64,000 nucleotides of DNA, taken from assembly GCF_040719265.1 (NCBI RefSeq), contig NZ_JBFDAH010000019.1, forward strand, positions 1-64,000, written 5' to 3'. The DNA is from Aliikangiella maris (lineage in GTDB: Bacteria; Pseudomonadota; Gammaproteobacteria; Enterobacterales; Kangiellaceae). Below, in pieces: positions 5,277 to 13,866 of the stretch (within the stretch, counting starts at the first letter, position 1; every line of letters begins with the position of its first letter). The notes beneath the pieces were generated by a model. That model had not been told where the DNA came from. It did no database searches and saw nothing but the letters and a program-made list of their open reading frames with translations. Made by a program: the position numbers and the translations under genes.

Positions 5277-7127
5277 TTAACACTGCACCGCTTTAAGTAT
5301 GGACGCTTTATCCAATCCGCATCGACTTAATAGCTCTCCAGGATCGCCATGCTCAATAAATCGATCGGGCAAACCTAAGTGAGTTATTTTAATATGCTCA
5401 CCTGCGCAGCTCAAAAATTCATTAACAGCACTACCGGCACCGCCCGCAATGGCATTTTCTTCTACCGTGATAAAGTGCTGATGTGACTTTGTTAACTCAA
5501 CTAATAAAGCTTCATCTAAGGGTTTAACAAATCGCATATCGACAACCGTTGCATCAATCTCTTCAGCTACCGACAATACGGTGTGTAACAAACTGCCAAA
5601 CACTAAAAAGGCTTTATCTTTTCCTTTGCGGCGAATTTTGGCTTTGCCAATTTCTAAAGTCGCTAAATCTTCACCGGGATCTAATCCAATCCCCGCACCA
5701 CGCGGATAACGAACGGCTGCCGGGCCATCATAATAAAATCCTGTTGAGAGCATCAAGCGACATTCGCGTTCGTCACTCGGAGTCATAATAATCATATTAG
5801 GAATACAGCGCAGGTAACTTAAATCAAATGCGCCATGATGAGTTGCACCATCACCGCCCACTAAACCGCCGCGATCAATTGCAAATAATACATCCAGATT
5901 TTGTAGCGCCACATCGTGAATTAATTGATCGTAACCGCGCTGTAAAAAAGTGCCATAAATGGCACATACTGGCTTTGCTCCTTCGCAAGCCATCCCAGCG
6001 GATAAAGTCACCGCATGCTGCTCGGCAATACCAACATCGAAATATCGCGTAGGAAATTCTTTTGAAAAAGCGATCAAATCAGATCCTTCACGCATGGCAG
6101 GGGTAATTCCCATTAAGCGTTCATCAGCTTTGGCCATATTACATAACCATTTTCCAAAAACATTAGAATAAGTCATTTTCTTTTTCAATTTTGGAAGCTG
6201 TGTTTCACGTGGATTAAATACAGGCACAGCATGATAGGCAATTGGATCTTTTTCGGCTGGCTCAAAGCCTTTGCCTTTGCGCGTCACTATATGCAATAAC
6301 TGAGGACCTTTTAGCGCTTTGATATTGGCAATCGTTGTCATTAGTGTAGGTAAATTGTGCCCGTCGATTGGGCCAATATAATTAAAACCCAGCTCTTCAA
6401 ATAAAGTACCCGGCAAAACCATACCTTTCATATGTTCTTCGACACGATGTGCCCATTCAGAAATGGTTGGCATATTTTGCAGTACTTTTTTACCACCTTC
6501 TTTAATGCTGCTATAAAACTTACCCGATAGTACTTTGGCCAGATAATTATTCAAACCACCCACGTTTTCAGAAATCGACATATCGTTGTCATTGAGAATA
6601 ACAATCAGATTGGCATCTAAATCAGCTGCATGATTGAGCGCTTCAAACGCCATTCCTGCGGTCATTGCACCATCACCAATAACGGCGACAAAGCGGCGAT
6701 CGTCTCCTTTTGCCTTAGCGACAATAGCCATTCCCAATGCCGCACTGATCGAGGTACTTGAATGGCCGACACCAAAAGCATCAAATTCACTTTCAAATCG
6801 ACTCGGAAAAGGATGGACGCCATCGGTCTGACGAATTGAAATCAAGTTTTCTTTACGGCCTGTTAATACTTTATGCGGATAAGCCTGATGCCCAACATCC
6901 CACACTATTTTATCTTCTGGGGTATTAAACAGATAATGCAGTGCAACGGTTAGTTCCACCGTGCCCAGCCCTGCCGCAAAGTGCCCGCCACACTGACTGG
7001 TAGTATCAATAAGAAACTCTCTTAATTCCTTAGCAACGTCATCAAGTGAAGATTCGTCCAGCGCTCTTAAATCAGCCGGAGAATGAATTCCTGCCAAAAA
7101 AGGATATTTTTTTGAATCACACAACAT
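5277..7127 (-). CDS. dxs: 1-deoxy-D-xylulose-5-phosphate synthase
   Basis: Cytoplasmic enzyme joining pyruvate and glyceraldehyde 3-phosphate to 1-deoxy-D-xylulose 5-phosphate, the first step of the MEP isoprenoid pathway; the product also feeds thiamine and pyridoxal synthesis. The 616 residues are full length for the family. Visible landmarks: GGHFAAGLG (about 47-55), VWDVGHQAYPHK (75-86), the thiamine-diphosphate motif GDGAMTAGMAFEALN (151-165) with the paired NDNDMSISENVG, GIAEQHAVTL with the catalytic Glu near 370, and GGDGATHHGAFDL in the pyrimidine domain. Third gene of xseB-ispA-dxs, the usual gammaproteobacterial order, 48 bp after ispA. Start ATG at 7127 with a weak AGAAAG site. Very secure. 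Confidence 0.98.
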   Translation of the reverse strand: MLCDSKKYPFLAGIHSPADLRALDESSLDDVAKELREFLIDTTSQCGGHFAAGLGTVELTVALHYLFNTPEDKIVWDVGHQAYPHKVLTGRKENLISIRQTDGVHPFPSRFESEFDAFGVGHSSTSISAALGMAIVAKAKGDDRRFVAVIGDGAMTAGMAFEALNHAADLDANLIVILNDNDMSISENVGGLNNYLAKVLSGKFYSSIKEGGKKVLQNMPTISEWAHRVEEHMKGMVLPGTLFEELGFNYIGPIDGHNLPTLMTTIANIKALKGPQLLHIVTRKGKGFEPAEKDPIAYHAVPVFNPRETQLPKLKKKMTYSNVFGKWLCNMAKADERLMGITPAMREGSDLIAFSKEFPTRYFDVGIAEQHAVTLSAGMACEGAKPVCAIYGTFLQRGYDQLIHDVALQNLDVLFAIDRGGLVGGDGATHHGAFDLSYLRCIPNMIIMTPSDERECRLMLSTGFYYDGPAAVRYPRGAGIGLDPGEDLATLEIGKAKIRRKGKDKAFLVFGSLLHTVLSVAEEIDATVVDMRFVKPLDEALLVELTKSHQHFITVEENAIAGGAGSAVNEFLSCAGEHIKITHLGLPDRFIEHGDPGELLSRCGLDKASILKAVQC

Positions 7128-7175
7128 ATTTGTTCTTTCTACTGTTTATTTTAAATTTAAATTAAACATTTAAAC

Positions 7176-8066
7176 TTAATAGTTTCGCTTAATCATATAT
7201 TCGGCAAAAGCAGCCAGGTTATCACTTTCATAAGGTAGTTGCCTTACTGCATGCAATGCACTTTCGACTAGTTCTTTTGCCCGCTGTTTTGCACCTTCCA
7301 AACCTAATAACGCCGGAAAGGTCGATTTATTTTTTGCTTGATCAGAACCCTGAGGCTTGCCCAATGTTTGAGTATCAGCTTCAATATCCAGCACATCATC
7401 CCATATTTGAAATGCCAGCCCCAGGCTTTGACTATATGTTTGCAGACTATGGAGTACACCTTGATCCCTGACAGGACTAGTCAAATAACCTAGTTTCACC
7501 GACACATTAATCAAAGCCCCTGTTTTCATACGATGCATTGCTTCTAACGTCGCCAGATCAGTCAGTTTATCGGTCATTTCCAAATCGATTGCCTGACCAC
7601 CGCCCATACCCAGCGAACCACTTGCCCGGCTGAGTTCACCTAACATTTCGATGCGCACCTGAGGCTCAACACTGAGTGCTTCGGCGGTAGCTAATAGTTC
7701 AAACGCCAGCGTTTGCAGCGCATCGCCAGCTAATACAGCAGTTGCCTCATCAAATGCAATATGACAAGTGGGTATGCCACGGCGTAAATCATCGTCATCC
7801 ATACACGGTAAATCATCATGAATTAGCGAATAAGCATGGATTAACTCTACCACCAGGGCAGGAATGTCCAACGCTTCGGGCGATGTCCCTAGCATTTCGC
7901 CCGTGGCGTATACCAAAGCCGGACGCAGTCGCTTACCCGGATTTAACGCACTATGGCGCATAGCACTGTGCAACCGCTGCGGGATGACAGTTTCGGCAGG
8001 TATATAGTGGTTTAACAGCTGCTGTACGCGACGCTGTATTTGTTTAAGGTAAATCTGGTGCGGCAT
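7176..8066 (-). CDS. ispA: Farnesyl (geranyl) diphosphate synthase
   Basis: Condenses isopentenyl diphosphate with dimethylallyl and geranyl diphosphate to farnesyl diphosphate, the branch point to undecaprenyl phosphate and quinone side chains. Predicted 296 residues, normal length. The first aspartate-rich motif DDLPCMDDDDLRRG is at about 84-97 and the second, DDVLDIEAD, at about 223-231; both magnesium-diphosphate sites are intact. Also GKRLRP near 44-49 and the lysine-threonine motif MKTGALI near 180. The start ATG at 8066 lies 3 bp after the xseB stop, so translation is probably coupled. It feeds on the pathway begun by the dxs product next door. Confidence 0.97.
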   Translation of the reverse strand: MPHQIYLKQIQRRVQQLLNHYIPAETVIPQRLHSAMRHSALNPGKRLRPALVYATGEMLGTSPEALDIPALVVELIHAYSLIHDDLPCMDDDDLRRGIPTCHIAFDEATAVLAGDALQTLAFELLATAEALSVEPQVRIEMLGELSRASGSLGMGGGQAIDLEMTDKLTDLATLEAMHRMKTGALINVSVKLGYLTSPVRDQGVLHSLQTYSQSLGLAFQIWDDVLDIEADTQTLGKPQGSDQAKNKSTFPALLGLEGAKQRAKELVESALHAVRQLPYESDNLAAFAEYMIKRNY

Positions 8067-8069
8067 AGA

Positions 8070-8291
8070 TTATTCTTCAGTCACTGTAAACGGCGTTTCC
8101 CCATTTTGGGTTAACAATGTGACTTTTTGCTGGGCTTCATCGAGTAGTTGCTGACATTGGCGTGTCAATTTAACGCCTTTTTCAAACTGGCTGAGAGAGT
8201 CTTCTAAAGGCAGTTCACCTTTTTCCAGACTTTCAACAATAGCTTCCAGTTGTTTTAGTTGATCTTCAAATGAAAGTTTCTCAGCACTCAT
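8070..8291 (-). CDS. xseB: Exodeoxyribonuclease VII small subunit
   Basis: A 73-residue helical protein with the family signature SFEDQLKQLEAIVESLEKGE followed by LPLEDSLSQFEKGVKL and a C-terminal helix (CQQLLDEAQQKV). It assembles in several copies on the XseA large subunit to form exonuclease VII, which degrades single-stranded DNA in both directions. First gene of the xseB-ispA-dxs operon, the standard arrangement in gammaproteobacteria; xseA is not in the window. Normal length, start ATG at 8291. Confidence 0.95.
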   Translation of the reverse strand: MSAEKLSFEDQLKQLEAIVESLEKGELPLEDSLSQFEKGVKLTRQCQQLLDEAQQKVTLLTQNGETPFTVTEE

Positions 8292-8516
8292 ATCAGGGGT
8301 ATCTCGCTATTCAAAGTGAGCGCTATTGTCTCGCATTTTTAGTTTGAATGAAATATTTTCACTAAACAGAAACTAATTTGGCCTTTAGTGCACAAATTTA
8401 TATCTAGAACTGGAATTGTTGCAAATCTTGGCTAACCTTGAAGTAAGTCTTTTATAAATAATAAGTTGCGGCCAATCTTTAACCGCAACCACCTGAAATA
8501 AAAGGAGCTTTTTGAG

Positions 8517-9275
8517 TTGGACATAGCAACTTTAGTCGGGTTGCTCGGTGCAATTGCCATGGTGGTAATGGCAATGGTACTGGGCGGTAGTGTCCTGACA
8601 TTTATTGATGTTCCTTCAATCCTTATCGTTGTAGTAGGTACTCACTTCGTCATAATGATGAAGTACCCTCTGGGTGATTTTTTAAGTGCCGCAAGTGGCG
8701 GTATGAAAGTACTCACATTCAAATCTCCCAATAATGATGAGCTGATCCAAAGTATTGTCGAGCTGGCCGATATGGCCAGAAAAAGTGGCTTATTGGCGCT
8801 TGAAGGTGCGCAAATTGATGATCCTTTTATGCGTAAAGGTATCGGACTGTTAGTTGATGGTCACGATGGTGATGTGGTTCGCTCTATTCTCGAAAAAGAT
8901 ATGAAAATGGCATCTGCACGTCACCAAAGTGGTGCCGGCATTTTTAAATCAATGGCTGACATTGCCCCAGCAATGGGAATGATAGGAACACTCATCGGCT
9001 TAGTCGCCATGTTATCGAATATGGATGATCCCAAGTCAATCGGTCCTGCAATGGCCGTTGCATTATTAACCACTTTGTATGGTGCGATTATGGCTAACAT
9101 GGTGGGCATTCCCATTGCCGATAAATTGAACTTGCGCGATGAAGAAGAAAAAATCGCCAAAAAACTCATTATTGATGGATTACTAGGCATTCAAGCTGGC
9201 CAAAATCCAAGAGTTATTGAGCAAATCTTACATGGTTATCTGGCCGAAAGTAAACGCCCCTCAGCAGAAGAATAA
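8517..9275 (+). CDS. pomA: Sodium-driven flagellar stator protein PomA
   Basis: Inner-membrane stator subunit (MotA family) that forms the ion channel of the flagellar motor with PomB. Predicted 252 residues with four transmembrane helices: about 1-25, 30-48, then the large cytoplasmic loop (60-145), and two more at about 150-170 and 180-205. Characteristic stretches: MAMVLGGS, GIGLLVDGHDGDVV, DIAPAMGMIGTLIGLVAML and GPAMAVALLTTLYGA, all close to Vibrio PomA rather than proton-driven MotA. TTG start at 8517, preceded by AAGGAG at a proper distance; no better start is available. Divergent from xseB and followed after 8 bp by pomB, the usual gene order. Confident. Confidence 0.96.
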   Translation: MDIATLVGLLGAIAMVVMAMVLGGSVLTFIDVPSILIVVVGTHFVIMMKYPLGDFLSAASGGMKVLTFKSPNNDELIQSIVELADMARKSGLLALEGAQIDDPFMRKGIGLLVDGHDGDVVRSILEKDMKMASARHQSGAGIFKSMADIAPAMGMIGTLIGLVAMLSNMDDPKSIGPAMAVALLTTLYGAIMANMVGIPIADKLNLRDEEEKIAKKLIIDGLLGIQAGQNPRVIEQILHGYLAESKRPSAEE

Positions 9276-9283
9276 AGTAAGTT

Positions 9284-10285
9284 ATGAGTGACGACCAAGA
9301 AGAATGCGACTGCCCCCCCGAGGGCCTCCCCCAGTACATGGGCACTTTTGCTGATTTAATGGCGTTATTAATGTGCTTTTTTGTACTTTTGCTTTCTTTT
9401 TCAGAAATGGATGTCCTTAAGTTTAAACAAATTGCGGGTTCAATGAAATTTGCCTTTGGTGTACAAAACAAAGTTGATGTTAAAGATATACCCAAGGGTA
9501 CCAGCATAATCGCACGTGAATTTTCTCCCGGAAAACCTGTACCAACCGTTATTGAAGCTGTCATGCAACAGACGATTGATATTACCAAAGAAACCCTTGA
9601 GTTTGATGAGCCCGATAAAGAAGATCCAGAGGAAGGTGAAGGCGAACAACCTGATAAAGGAAAAGGGCTGGAAATTAAGGAAGGCGCGGCAGAAGGTGAA
9701 AGTGTTGCCACAAAAGACAGTACTCACGAAACGCCCGAAGAAAAAGAAGCCCGCCTGGCTAAAGCACAGCAAGAAGCGGAAAATCTGGCCAAATCAATCG
9801 CGCAAGATCTACAGGAAGAAATTTTGGATGGACAAGTCGAGCTACTGGCCAAAGGAGCTTATGTGGTAATTCGCATTCGAGAAAAAGGCTCGTTTGCATC
9901 AGCATCAGACAGTATTGAATCACAATTTATTCCTGTGATACGTAAAATTGAAGATATTCTGGTCGATACGAAAGGCGAAATTCGGGTTGCCGGTCACACT
10001 GACAATTTACCCATTGATAATGAATATTTTCGCTCTAACTGGGAACTGTCTGGTGGTCGCGCAGGCTCAGTTACCCGAGAATTATTACGCAGTGGCAAGC
10101 TCGATAAAAACCGCTTTGTTATTACTGGTTATGCCGACACCAAACCCATTGCCGATAATGCAACCCTCGAAGGCCGTGCAACAAATCGTCGCGTAGAAAT
10201 TATTATTGTTCAGGGTGAGCAACCAGCAGGAGAAATTGTTGGCGTTGGCCTCGACAATCAAGGTGAACCAGAGCCTCAGAATTAA
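9284..10285 (+). CDS. pomB: Sodium-driven flagellar stator protein PomB
   Basis: Stator partner of PomA; anchors the stator to peptidoglycan and carries the sodium-binding aspartate. Predicted 333 residues: a short cytoplasmic tail with DCPPEGLP, one transmembrane helix (about 22-42) starting GTFADLMALLMCFFVLLLSF, with the ion-binding Asp at residue 24, then the plug region FKQIAGSMKFAFGVQNK. A C-terminal OmpA-like peptidoglycan-binding domain (about 190-315) has VAGHTDNLP, SNWELSGGRAG and ATNRRVEI. The linker (about 100-165) is unusually acidic and Glu/Lys/Gly rich compared with Vibrio PomB and probably is a flexible periplasmic spacer. Sodium use is inferred from PomB-like rather than MotB-like sequence. 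Confidence 0.96.
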   Translation: MSDDQEECDCPPEGLPQYMGTFADLMALLMCFFVLLLSFSEMDVLKFKQIAGSMKFAFGVQNKVDVKDIPKGTSIIAREFSPGKPVPTVIEAVMQQTIDITKETLEFDEPDKEDPEEGEGEQPDKGKGLEIKEGAAEGESVATKDSTHETPEEKEARLAKAQQEAENLAKSIAQDLQEEILDGQVELLAKGAYVVIRIREKGSFASASDSIESQFIPVIRKIEDILVDTKGEIRVAGHTDNLPIDNEYFRSNWELSGGRAGSVTRELLRSGKLDKNRFVITGYADTKPIADNATLEGRATNRRVEIIIVQGEQPAGEIVGVGLDNQGEPEPQN

Positions 10286-10500
10286 TTGAAAAAATTATTG
10301 TGTAAAGCAATTCCTTCATTAATGATTCTTTATGCTTGGATTTATCTTTTAGGCACGCGGAATAAAAAGTATCTTAAATTTTATTTATATACTCTTGTTT
10401 AAAACCTGGTAGCTACCATAGCTAAATTCATCGATAATTTGATTAACCCTGTCATTTTCATTTAAGTTTTCAAGCAACTTTCTAGTTAACGGCTTTTATA

Positions 10501-11291
10501 CTATTGCCCAAACTCTTTTTCTAAAAACGCCCAATATCCTTTAATTATATGGTCTTGTTTTATTTCGCTAAAATATCGAAGAAGTTCACCACCTAAATCA
10601 CTTATCCTAATTGCATTGCCGCTTTCACTTGGTTTATTAACATTATCACCTTTAGATATATTGAAGCGCTGCGGCTCAAGCTCTTTTTTATTTTCTTTTT
10701 CATAAACTCGACCAGAAAGTTCACTTAAACATTGCGCAAAATATTCTTTAATATTTTGTTCATCAATCTCTTTTTCAGGCTTTATTTTAAAAAGCTCATG
10801 CATTTTGGTATTTTTTTCTTCATACACTTGGCATAAAGCTTCAATCAGAGTATTAACAAAATTACAATAATCAAGAAATAATTTATCATCTGTTAATTGG
10901 CTAAAACCTTGAATTCCATTAAAAACAATGACTAATGTATTAGGACCATACACCAGACTATTAACAAGCTCCCAAAGGCAGTACTTACTTTTAAGATAAG
11001 CTGGGGAGATTATCATCACTCGTCTTCATGCAGTAACAATGGACTCAACCACCGCTTGTATTTTCTCACCTGTAGTTAAATAACGGGAGATTTCTCGTTA
11101 TTATTATCTTTCGACTCATCAGTTTTAATGCGAACGAAAGGTTCAGAACTTTGATTTCTAAAATAAGCATAAACCTGATATGGTTTTTCTTATTCAGTTG
11201 TTTGTGTCGATATGTAATCTGCCAACTGGTCTACAACAGCTTGACTTTCACTGGCATAACTCACCCAAATCCCGCGAGTATAACTTGCCAT
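10501..11291 (-). pseudogene. Decayed TIR-domain protein gene
   Basis: A perfect AAGGAGG precedes ATG at 11291 and the frame MASYTRGIWVSYASESQ has the look of a TIR-domain first strand, but it meets TAA at 11190-11192. Reading on, the same frame gives a further stretch ending at a TAA at 11076-11078. A +1 or -1 shifted frame then continues ISRYLTTGEKIQAVVESIV up to a TGA at 11026-11028, followed by RRVMIISPAYLKSKYCLWEL, the conserved TIR SP.Y..S.(W)C..EL segment. The remaining 150 residues to 10501 are helical and hydrophilic. So at least two stops and one frameshift break a gene of about 260 codons. TIR proteins often serve in NAD-depleting phage defence or as effectors; the original function here is unknown. 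It is downstream of the second toxin-like module. Confidence 0.8.
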
Positions 11292-11314
11292 CGTTTTACC
11301 TCCTTAGTAGAACT

Positions 11315-11422
11315 TCAATTGCCAGCTTTGAGTTTTTTTTCTTCTCTTTTCTTACGTGCATCTGCTGCAAATTCTAAATAATAACTGTCTCTGTCCAGTT
11401 TGGTTATTACATAATGAGACAA
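11315..11422 (-). CDS. Possible tiny gene upstream of the TIR pseudogene
   Basis: A short frame ending 23 bp before the TIR start reads SHYVITKLDRDSYYLEFAAD followed by a lysine/glutamate-rich tail ending KLKAGN. A TTG at 11422 could start it, giving 35 residues, but there is no convincing ribosome binding site. It may be a real small operon member or a truncated remnant of the same decayed unit. The amphipathic, charged sequence is more protein-like than chance, but evidence is thin. Confidence 0.3.
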   Translation of the reverse strand: MSHYVITKLDRDSYYLEFAADARKKREEKKLKAGN

Positions 11423-11431
11423 ACAAAACCA

Positions 11432-12019
11432 TTAACGAAACTGCGCTTCATAAGCTTCACTGATCTTATCCGCTTGCGCTTTCACTCTGTCAGGTGTCAG
11501 CACAACGCCCTTGGCTTCTTGTTCATCAAACCAGGGTAAAATATCACTTTTAGGATTGACCGGATAACAAAGGTCAGGCTGGTTCATATACACATTGGGC
11601 GTCATCATACTCACATTAGAATAGTACCAACAAAAATGATAGCCTTTGTTTTCAACATAATTGATTACCCAAAAACCGTAAAATAGACGGACTATTAAAA
11701 AACCTATACAAAAAAATATCATAATTCTTAGCGCCACCCTGCGCCCTTTTTCGGTGACTCGATTAAACAACAATGCCAAAGCAATATATATGGTGCTCAA
11801 AAGACAGGGAAGGCTAACTAAAATAGGAAGATCCCAGGTTGAAACTTCCACATAGTAACTTCCTCGATTCAGTCGTTCAAAACCATCAACCAAGTCATAA
11901 AAACTAGAAGACACCCCGAATATTGCGAGAAATAACATGCTAAAAACCACACTAATAGCCAACAATTTAGTTTTTAAGTCGGTGGGCACTTCGACATATT
12001 GTGTTTTTTGAGTTGTCAT
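11432..12019 (-). CDS. Multispanning membrane protein, probable immunity-type partner (copy 2)
   Basis: Predicted 195 residues, paralogue of 3372-3947. The ATG at 12019 overlaps the TGA of the preceding gene (ATGA), so translation is coupled. After a polar start (TTQKTQYVEVPTDLK) come three to four membrane helices (about 18-40, 62-85, 92-112), with GSYYVEVSTWDLPILVSLP between the first two and GFWVINYVENKGYHFCWYY after the third. A soluble tail has PNVYMNQPDLCYPV, PWFDEQEAKGV and a terminal helix. The conserved cysteines (CWYY, LCYP) and the YxEVS motif are shared with copy 1. Always paired with the larger glycine-rich gene, it is best explained as an immunity or accessory membrane protein; the family was not recognised. 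Confidence 0.7.
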   Translation of the reverse strand: MTTQKTQYVEVPTDLKTKLLAISVVFSMLFLAIFGVSSSFYDLVDGFERLNRGSYYVEVSTWDLPILVSLPCLLSTIYIALALLFNRVTEKGRRVALRIMIFFCIGFLIVRLFYGFWVINYVENKGYHFCWYYSNVSMMTPNVYMNQPDLCYPVNPKSDILPWFDEQEAKGVVLTPDRVKAQADKISEAYEAQFR

Positions 12020-12867
12020 AGATCTAACTTAATATAGGGTAAACCAAATAAACGCGCCATAAACCCTTGTGGATCTTCCTCTGCATAATTAAGTAAACGC
12101 CGCGCTTGAGATTGAAACTGATCGCCATTAGCATTAAAACGCGCTTCGGCTTGCTTAAGCAATGCAGCAACTCGATTTGCCAGCTTCCGGTCATTAAAAA
12201 AATCAAATAACATAGCAGCGGTAAAAGCCCCCGCTGCTACCACAATAATCATGGGACCTATCGCTAACATGGCTGTTCCTGAAGCCAGCACCCATAGAGA
12301 AGTTGCCGCATAAGTGACAGCAACTCCCGCTAACGCAGCCAATATATCGGTCGAAATGCCCGCCACAAAATTATGCCAGGTGGCAGTATCATTGAGTAAC
12401 TGATCTAATGAATGAAACGCGATTGAAAATACGACGGAAAAAATGCCGCCACCTTTCAATGCGTTTTTGACTCCAGACAGACCAATTCCCATGCTGACCA
12501 CCTTTGGGTGGTTAGCCAGATAACGCGTTCCGGTTAGGTGTAGACGCAATCCGGGATAACCTTTTAAAATGACATGCAGTTTACCACCATAGGTTTTTAT
12601 TTGGTATTGGGTAAACAAACTCCCGCTGCGGTGCATCTCTCGAGCCAGCAAAGTCAGCACCTTCATATCGAGCACTAAGGAGGGGGTCAAGGTGCCCATT
12701 AACTGAATGGTATCTTTGTGAGTTTGCCAGGATTGTTTGGTAGCCTGGGTAATATCGGCTGAGTTTTGGATAAGCTGATTAATCGCTTCAATCGCTTGTT
12801 GCTCTGTTAGCCTTAACTGGCGCTGGTAATTAACTGCATAAAAGTTAAAGTATTCTGCCGCAGTCAT
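12016..12867 (-). CDS. Helix-rich, glycine-rich protein, candidate membrane-targeting toxin/effector (copy 2, 5' end uncertain)
   Basis: At least 283 residues and homologous throughout to 3955-4938: GYPGLRLHLTGTRYLANHP, KVVSMGIGLSG, GGGIFSVVFSIAFHSLD, WHNFVAGISTDILAALAG and GPMIIVVAAGA occur in the same order, ending FGLPYIKLDL. The ATG at 12867 has no ribosome binding site, and the upstream codons still match copy 1 (QQQLENSLKNHQHTLVVM against QQQLENALKLKQHTLLIM), so the true protein begins further upstream. The frame stays open to a TAA at 12943-12945, but an undetermined base at 12932 lies within it. The first 20 or so residues seen in copy 1 cannot be read in frame. Either the N-terminus is lost or the assembly is faulty there. 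Role as for copy 1, inferred. Confidence 0.62.
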   Translation of the reverse strand: MTAAEYFNFYAVNYQRQLRLTEQQAIEAINQLIQNSADITQATKQSWQTHKDTIQLMGTLTPSLVLDMKVLTLLAREMHRSGSLFTQYQIKTYGGKLHVILKGYPGLRLHLTGTRYLANHPKVVSMGIGLSGVKNALKGGGIFSVVFSIAFHSLDQLLNDTATWHNFVAGISTDILAALAGVAVTYAATSLWVLASGTAMLAIGPMIIVVAAGAFTAAMLFDFFNDRKLANRVAALLKQAEARFNANGDQFQSQARRLLNYAEEDPQGFMARLFGLPYIKLDL

Positions 12868-13066
12868 TACGACCAGAGTATGCTGGTGATTTTTTAGGGA
12901 GTTTTCCAGTTGTTGCTGTTGAGTGCGTTCTNTATTTGAGGATTATGTGTTCAATTCAATGAACAAGTTCGCAAAAAATTAAAAAATTCAGCAAGTTTTT
13001 GATAATATCAATAATAGAAAGTTATCATAAAAAGCAATAATACAAGACTATACCTGTAGCAACTAT

Positions 13067-13462
13067 CTACTTGGCACTTTGTTCATTAAAGTCAGCACCC
13101 ACAAAACTCCACTCTAATACAGGTACTTTGACAATCATAACGGAGTCTTGCTTAAATCGGCGAGCATATAGCGCAGCAATCTTTTTAGCCTTTTGAATAT
13201 CTTTTTGTTCAACAATAACAGTGACTATTTTTGAACGCTCTGCTTTTCCTTGGTAATAACCAACTGAGTCGACGACATTAAACCCCTCAAAAACGTTAGC
13301 AATTTCATTTTGCTGAAAAGTATGCCATTCATCTAATGAAACAGCTCCACCACTTGGTAGTGAAAGACCAAAAAACATTCTTAATCGAAAAACATCATCA
13401 GCAACACAATATGGCGCCATGCTAAATAACACAGCAATGATCGAACACTTTATAAAATTCAT
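13067..13462 (-). CDS. Secreted DUF3574-like protein
   Basis: Predicted 131 residues with a clear Sec signal peptide (MNFIKCSIIAVLFSMAPYCVA, cleavage about residue 21). The mature domain has the pattern RLRMFFGLSLPSGGAVSLDEWHTF near its start, followed by FNVVDSVGYYQGKAERSKIVTVIVE and AARY-type helix ALYARRFKQDSVMIV, which fits DUF3574 (a small periplasmic alpha/beta domain of unknown function). It stands alone between the toxin-like module and the protease terminator. No catalytic motif is evident. Confidence 0.7.
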   Translation of the reverse strand: MNFIKCSIIAVLFSMAPYCVADDVFRLRMFFGLSLPSGGAVSLDEWHTFQQNEIANVFEGFNVVDSVGYYQGKAERSKIVTVIVEQKDIQKAKKIAALYARRFKQDSVMIVKVPVLEWSFVGADFNEQSAK

Positions 13463-13789
13463 TTTCCTTTGACCTCTACTGTTGAAATTAATAACCTTGA
13501 GTGATTCTCTTTTGACTAAAGCATAATAACATAACTTGAGCCATATACTTTTCTAGATTAATACAAATAACATTAGCAAAACCATTCAATTTCAATGATG
13601 GCAGTCAGACTGACTCACTGTAAAACTTTGACCAAAGTATATTACCTTAAAGCGCACATTTATCAAGCATTACAATAATAGTTTTAATCGTCTCAAAGTG
13701 ATGTTTTAGGATATGTGTTATCAATCAAAATACGACTCGCTATTCAATTTAACTAATACAGAGACATGAAAGAAACAACAACGAAAGAA
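13463..13789. other. Intergenic region without recognised gene
   Basis: About 330 bp between DUF3574 and the terminator of the protease. I see no open frame of merit and no RNA gene. Likely contains the promoter of the DUF3574 gene at its left end. Confidence 0.4.
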
Positions 13790-13831
13790 AAGAATAAATA
13801 AAAAGCCAAAGAGAGCATTGCCTCTTTGGCT
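13790..13831 (-). terminator. Rho-independent terminator of the protease gene
   Basis: On the minus strand AGCCAAAGAG, 8-base loop, CTCTTTGGCT, then TTTTATTTATTCTTT. Ten-pair stem about 35 bp after the protease stop codon. Confidence 0.9.
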
Positions 13832-13866
13832 AACTACCGATAAAAATATTCAATAAAAGAGAACGA

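Noticed and set aside
5277..7127. Terminator at 5200-5235 as the end of dxs
   Set aside because: The T tract is on the plus-strand side only, so it cannot serve the minus-strand dxs transcript in the usual way.
9214..9711. Long minus-strand open frame across the pomA/pomB region
   Set aside because: Antisense to pomB; the Ser/Pro-rich translation is the complement of its acidic linker and has no ribosome binding site or domain pattern.
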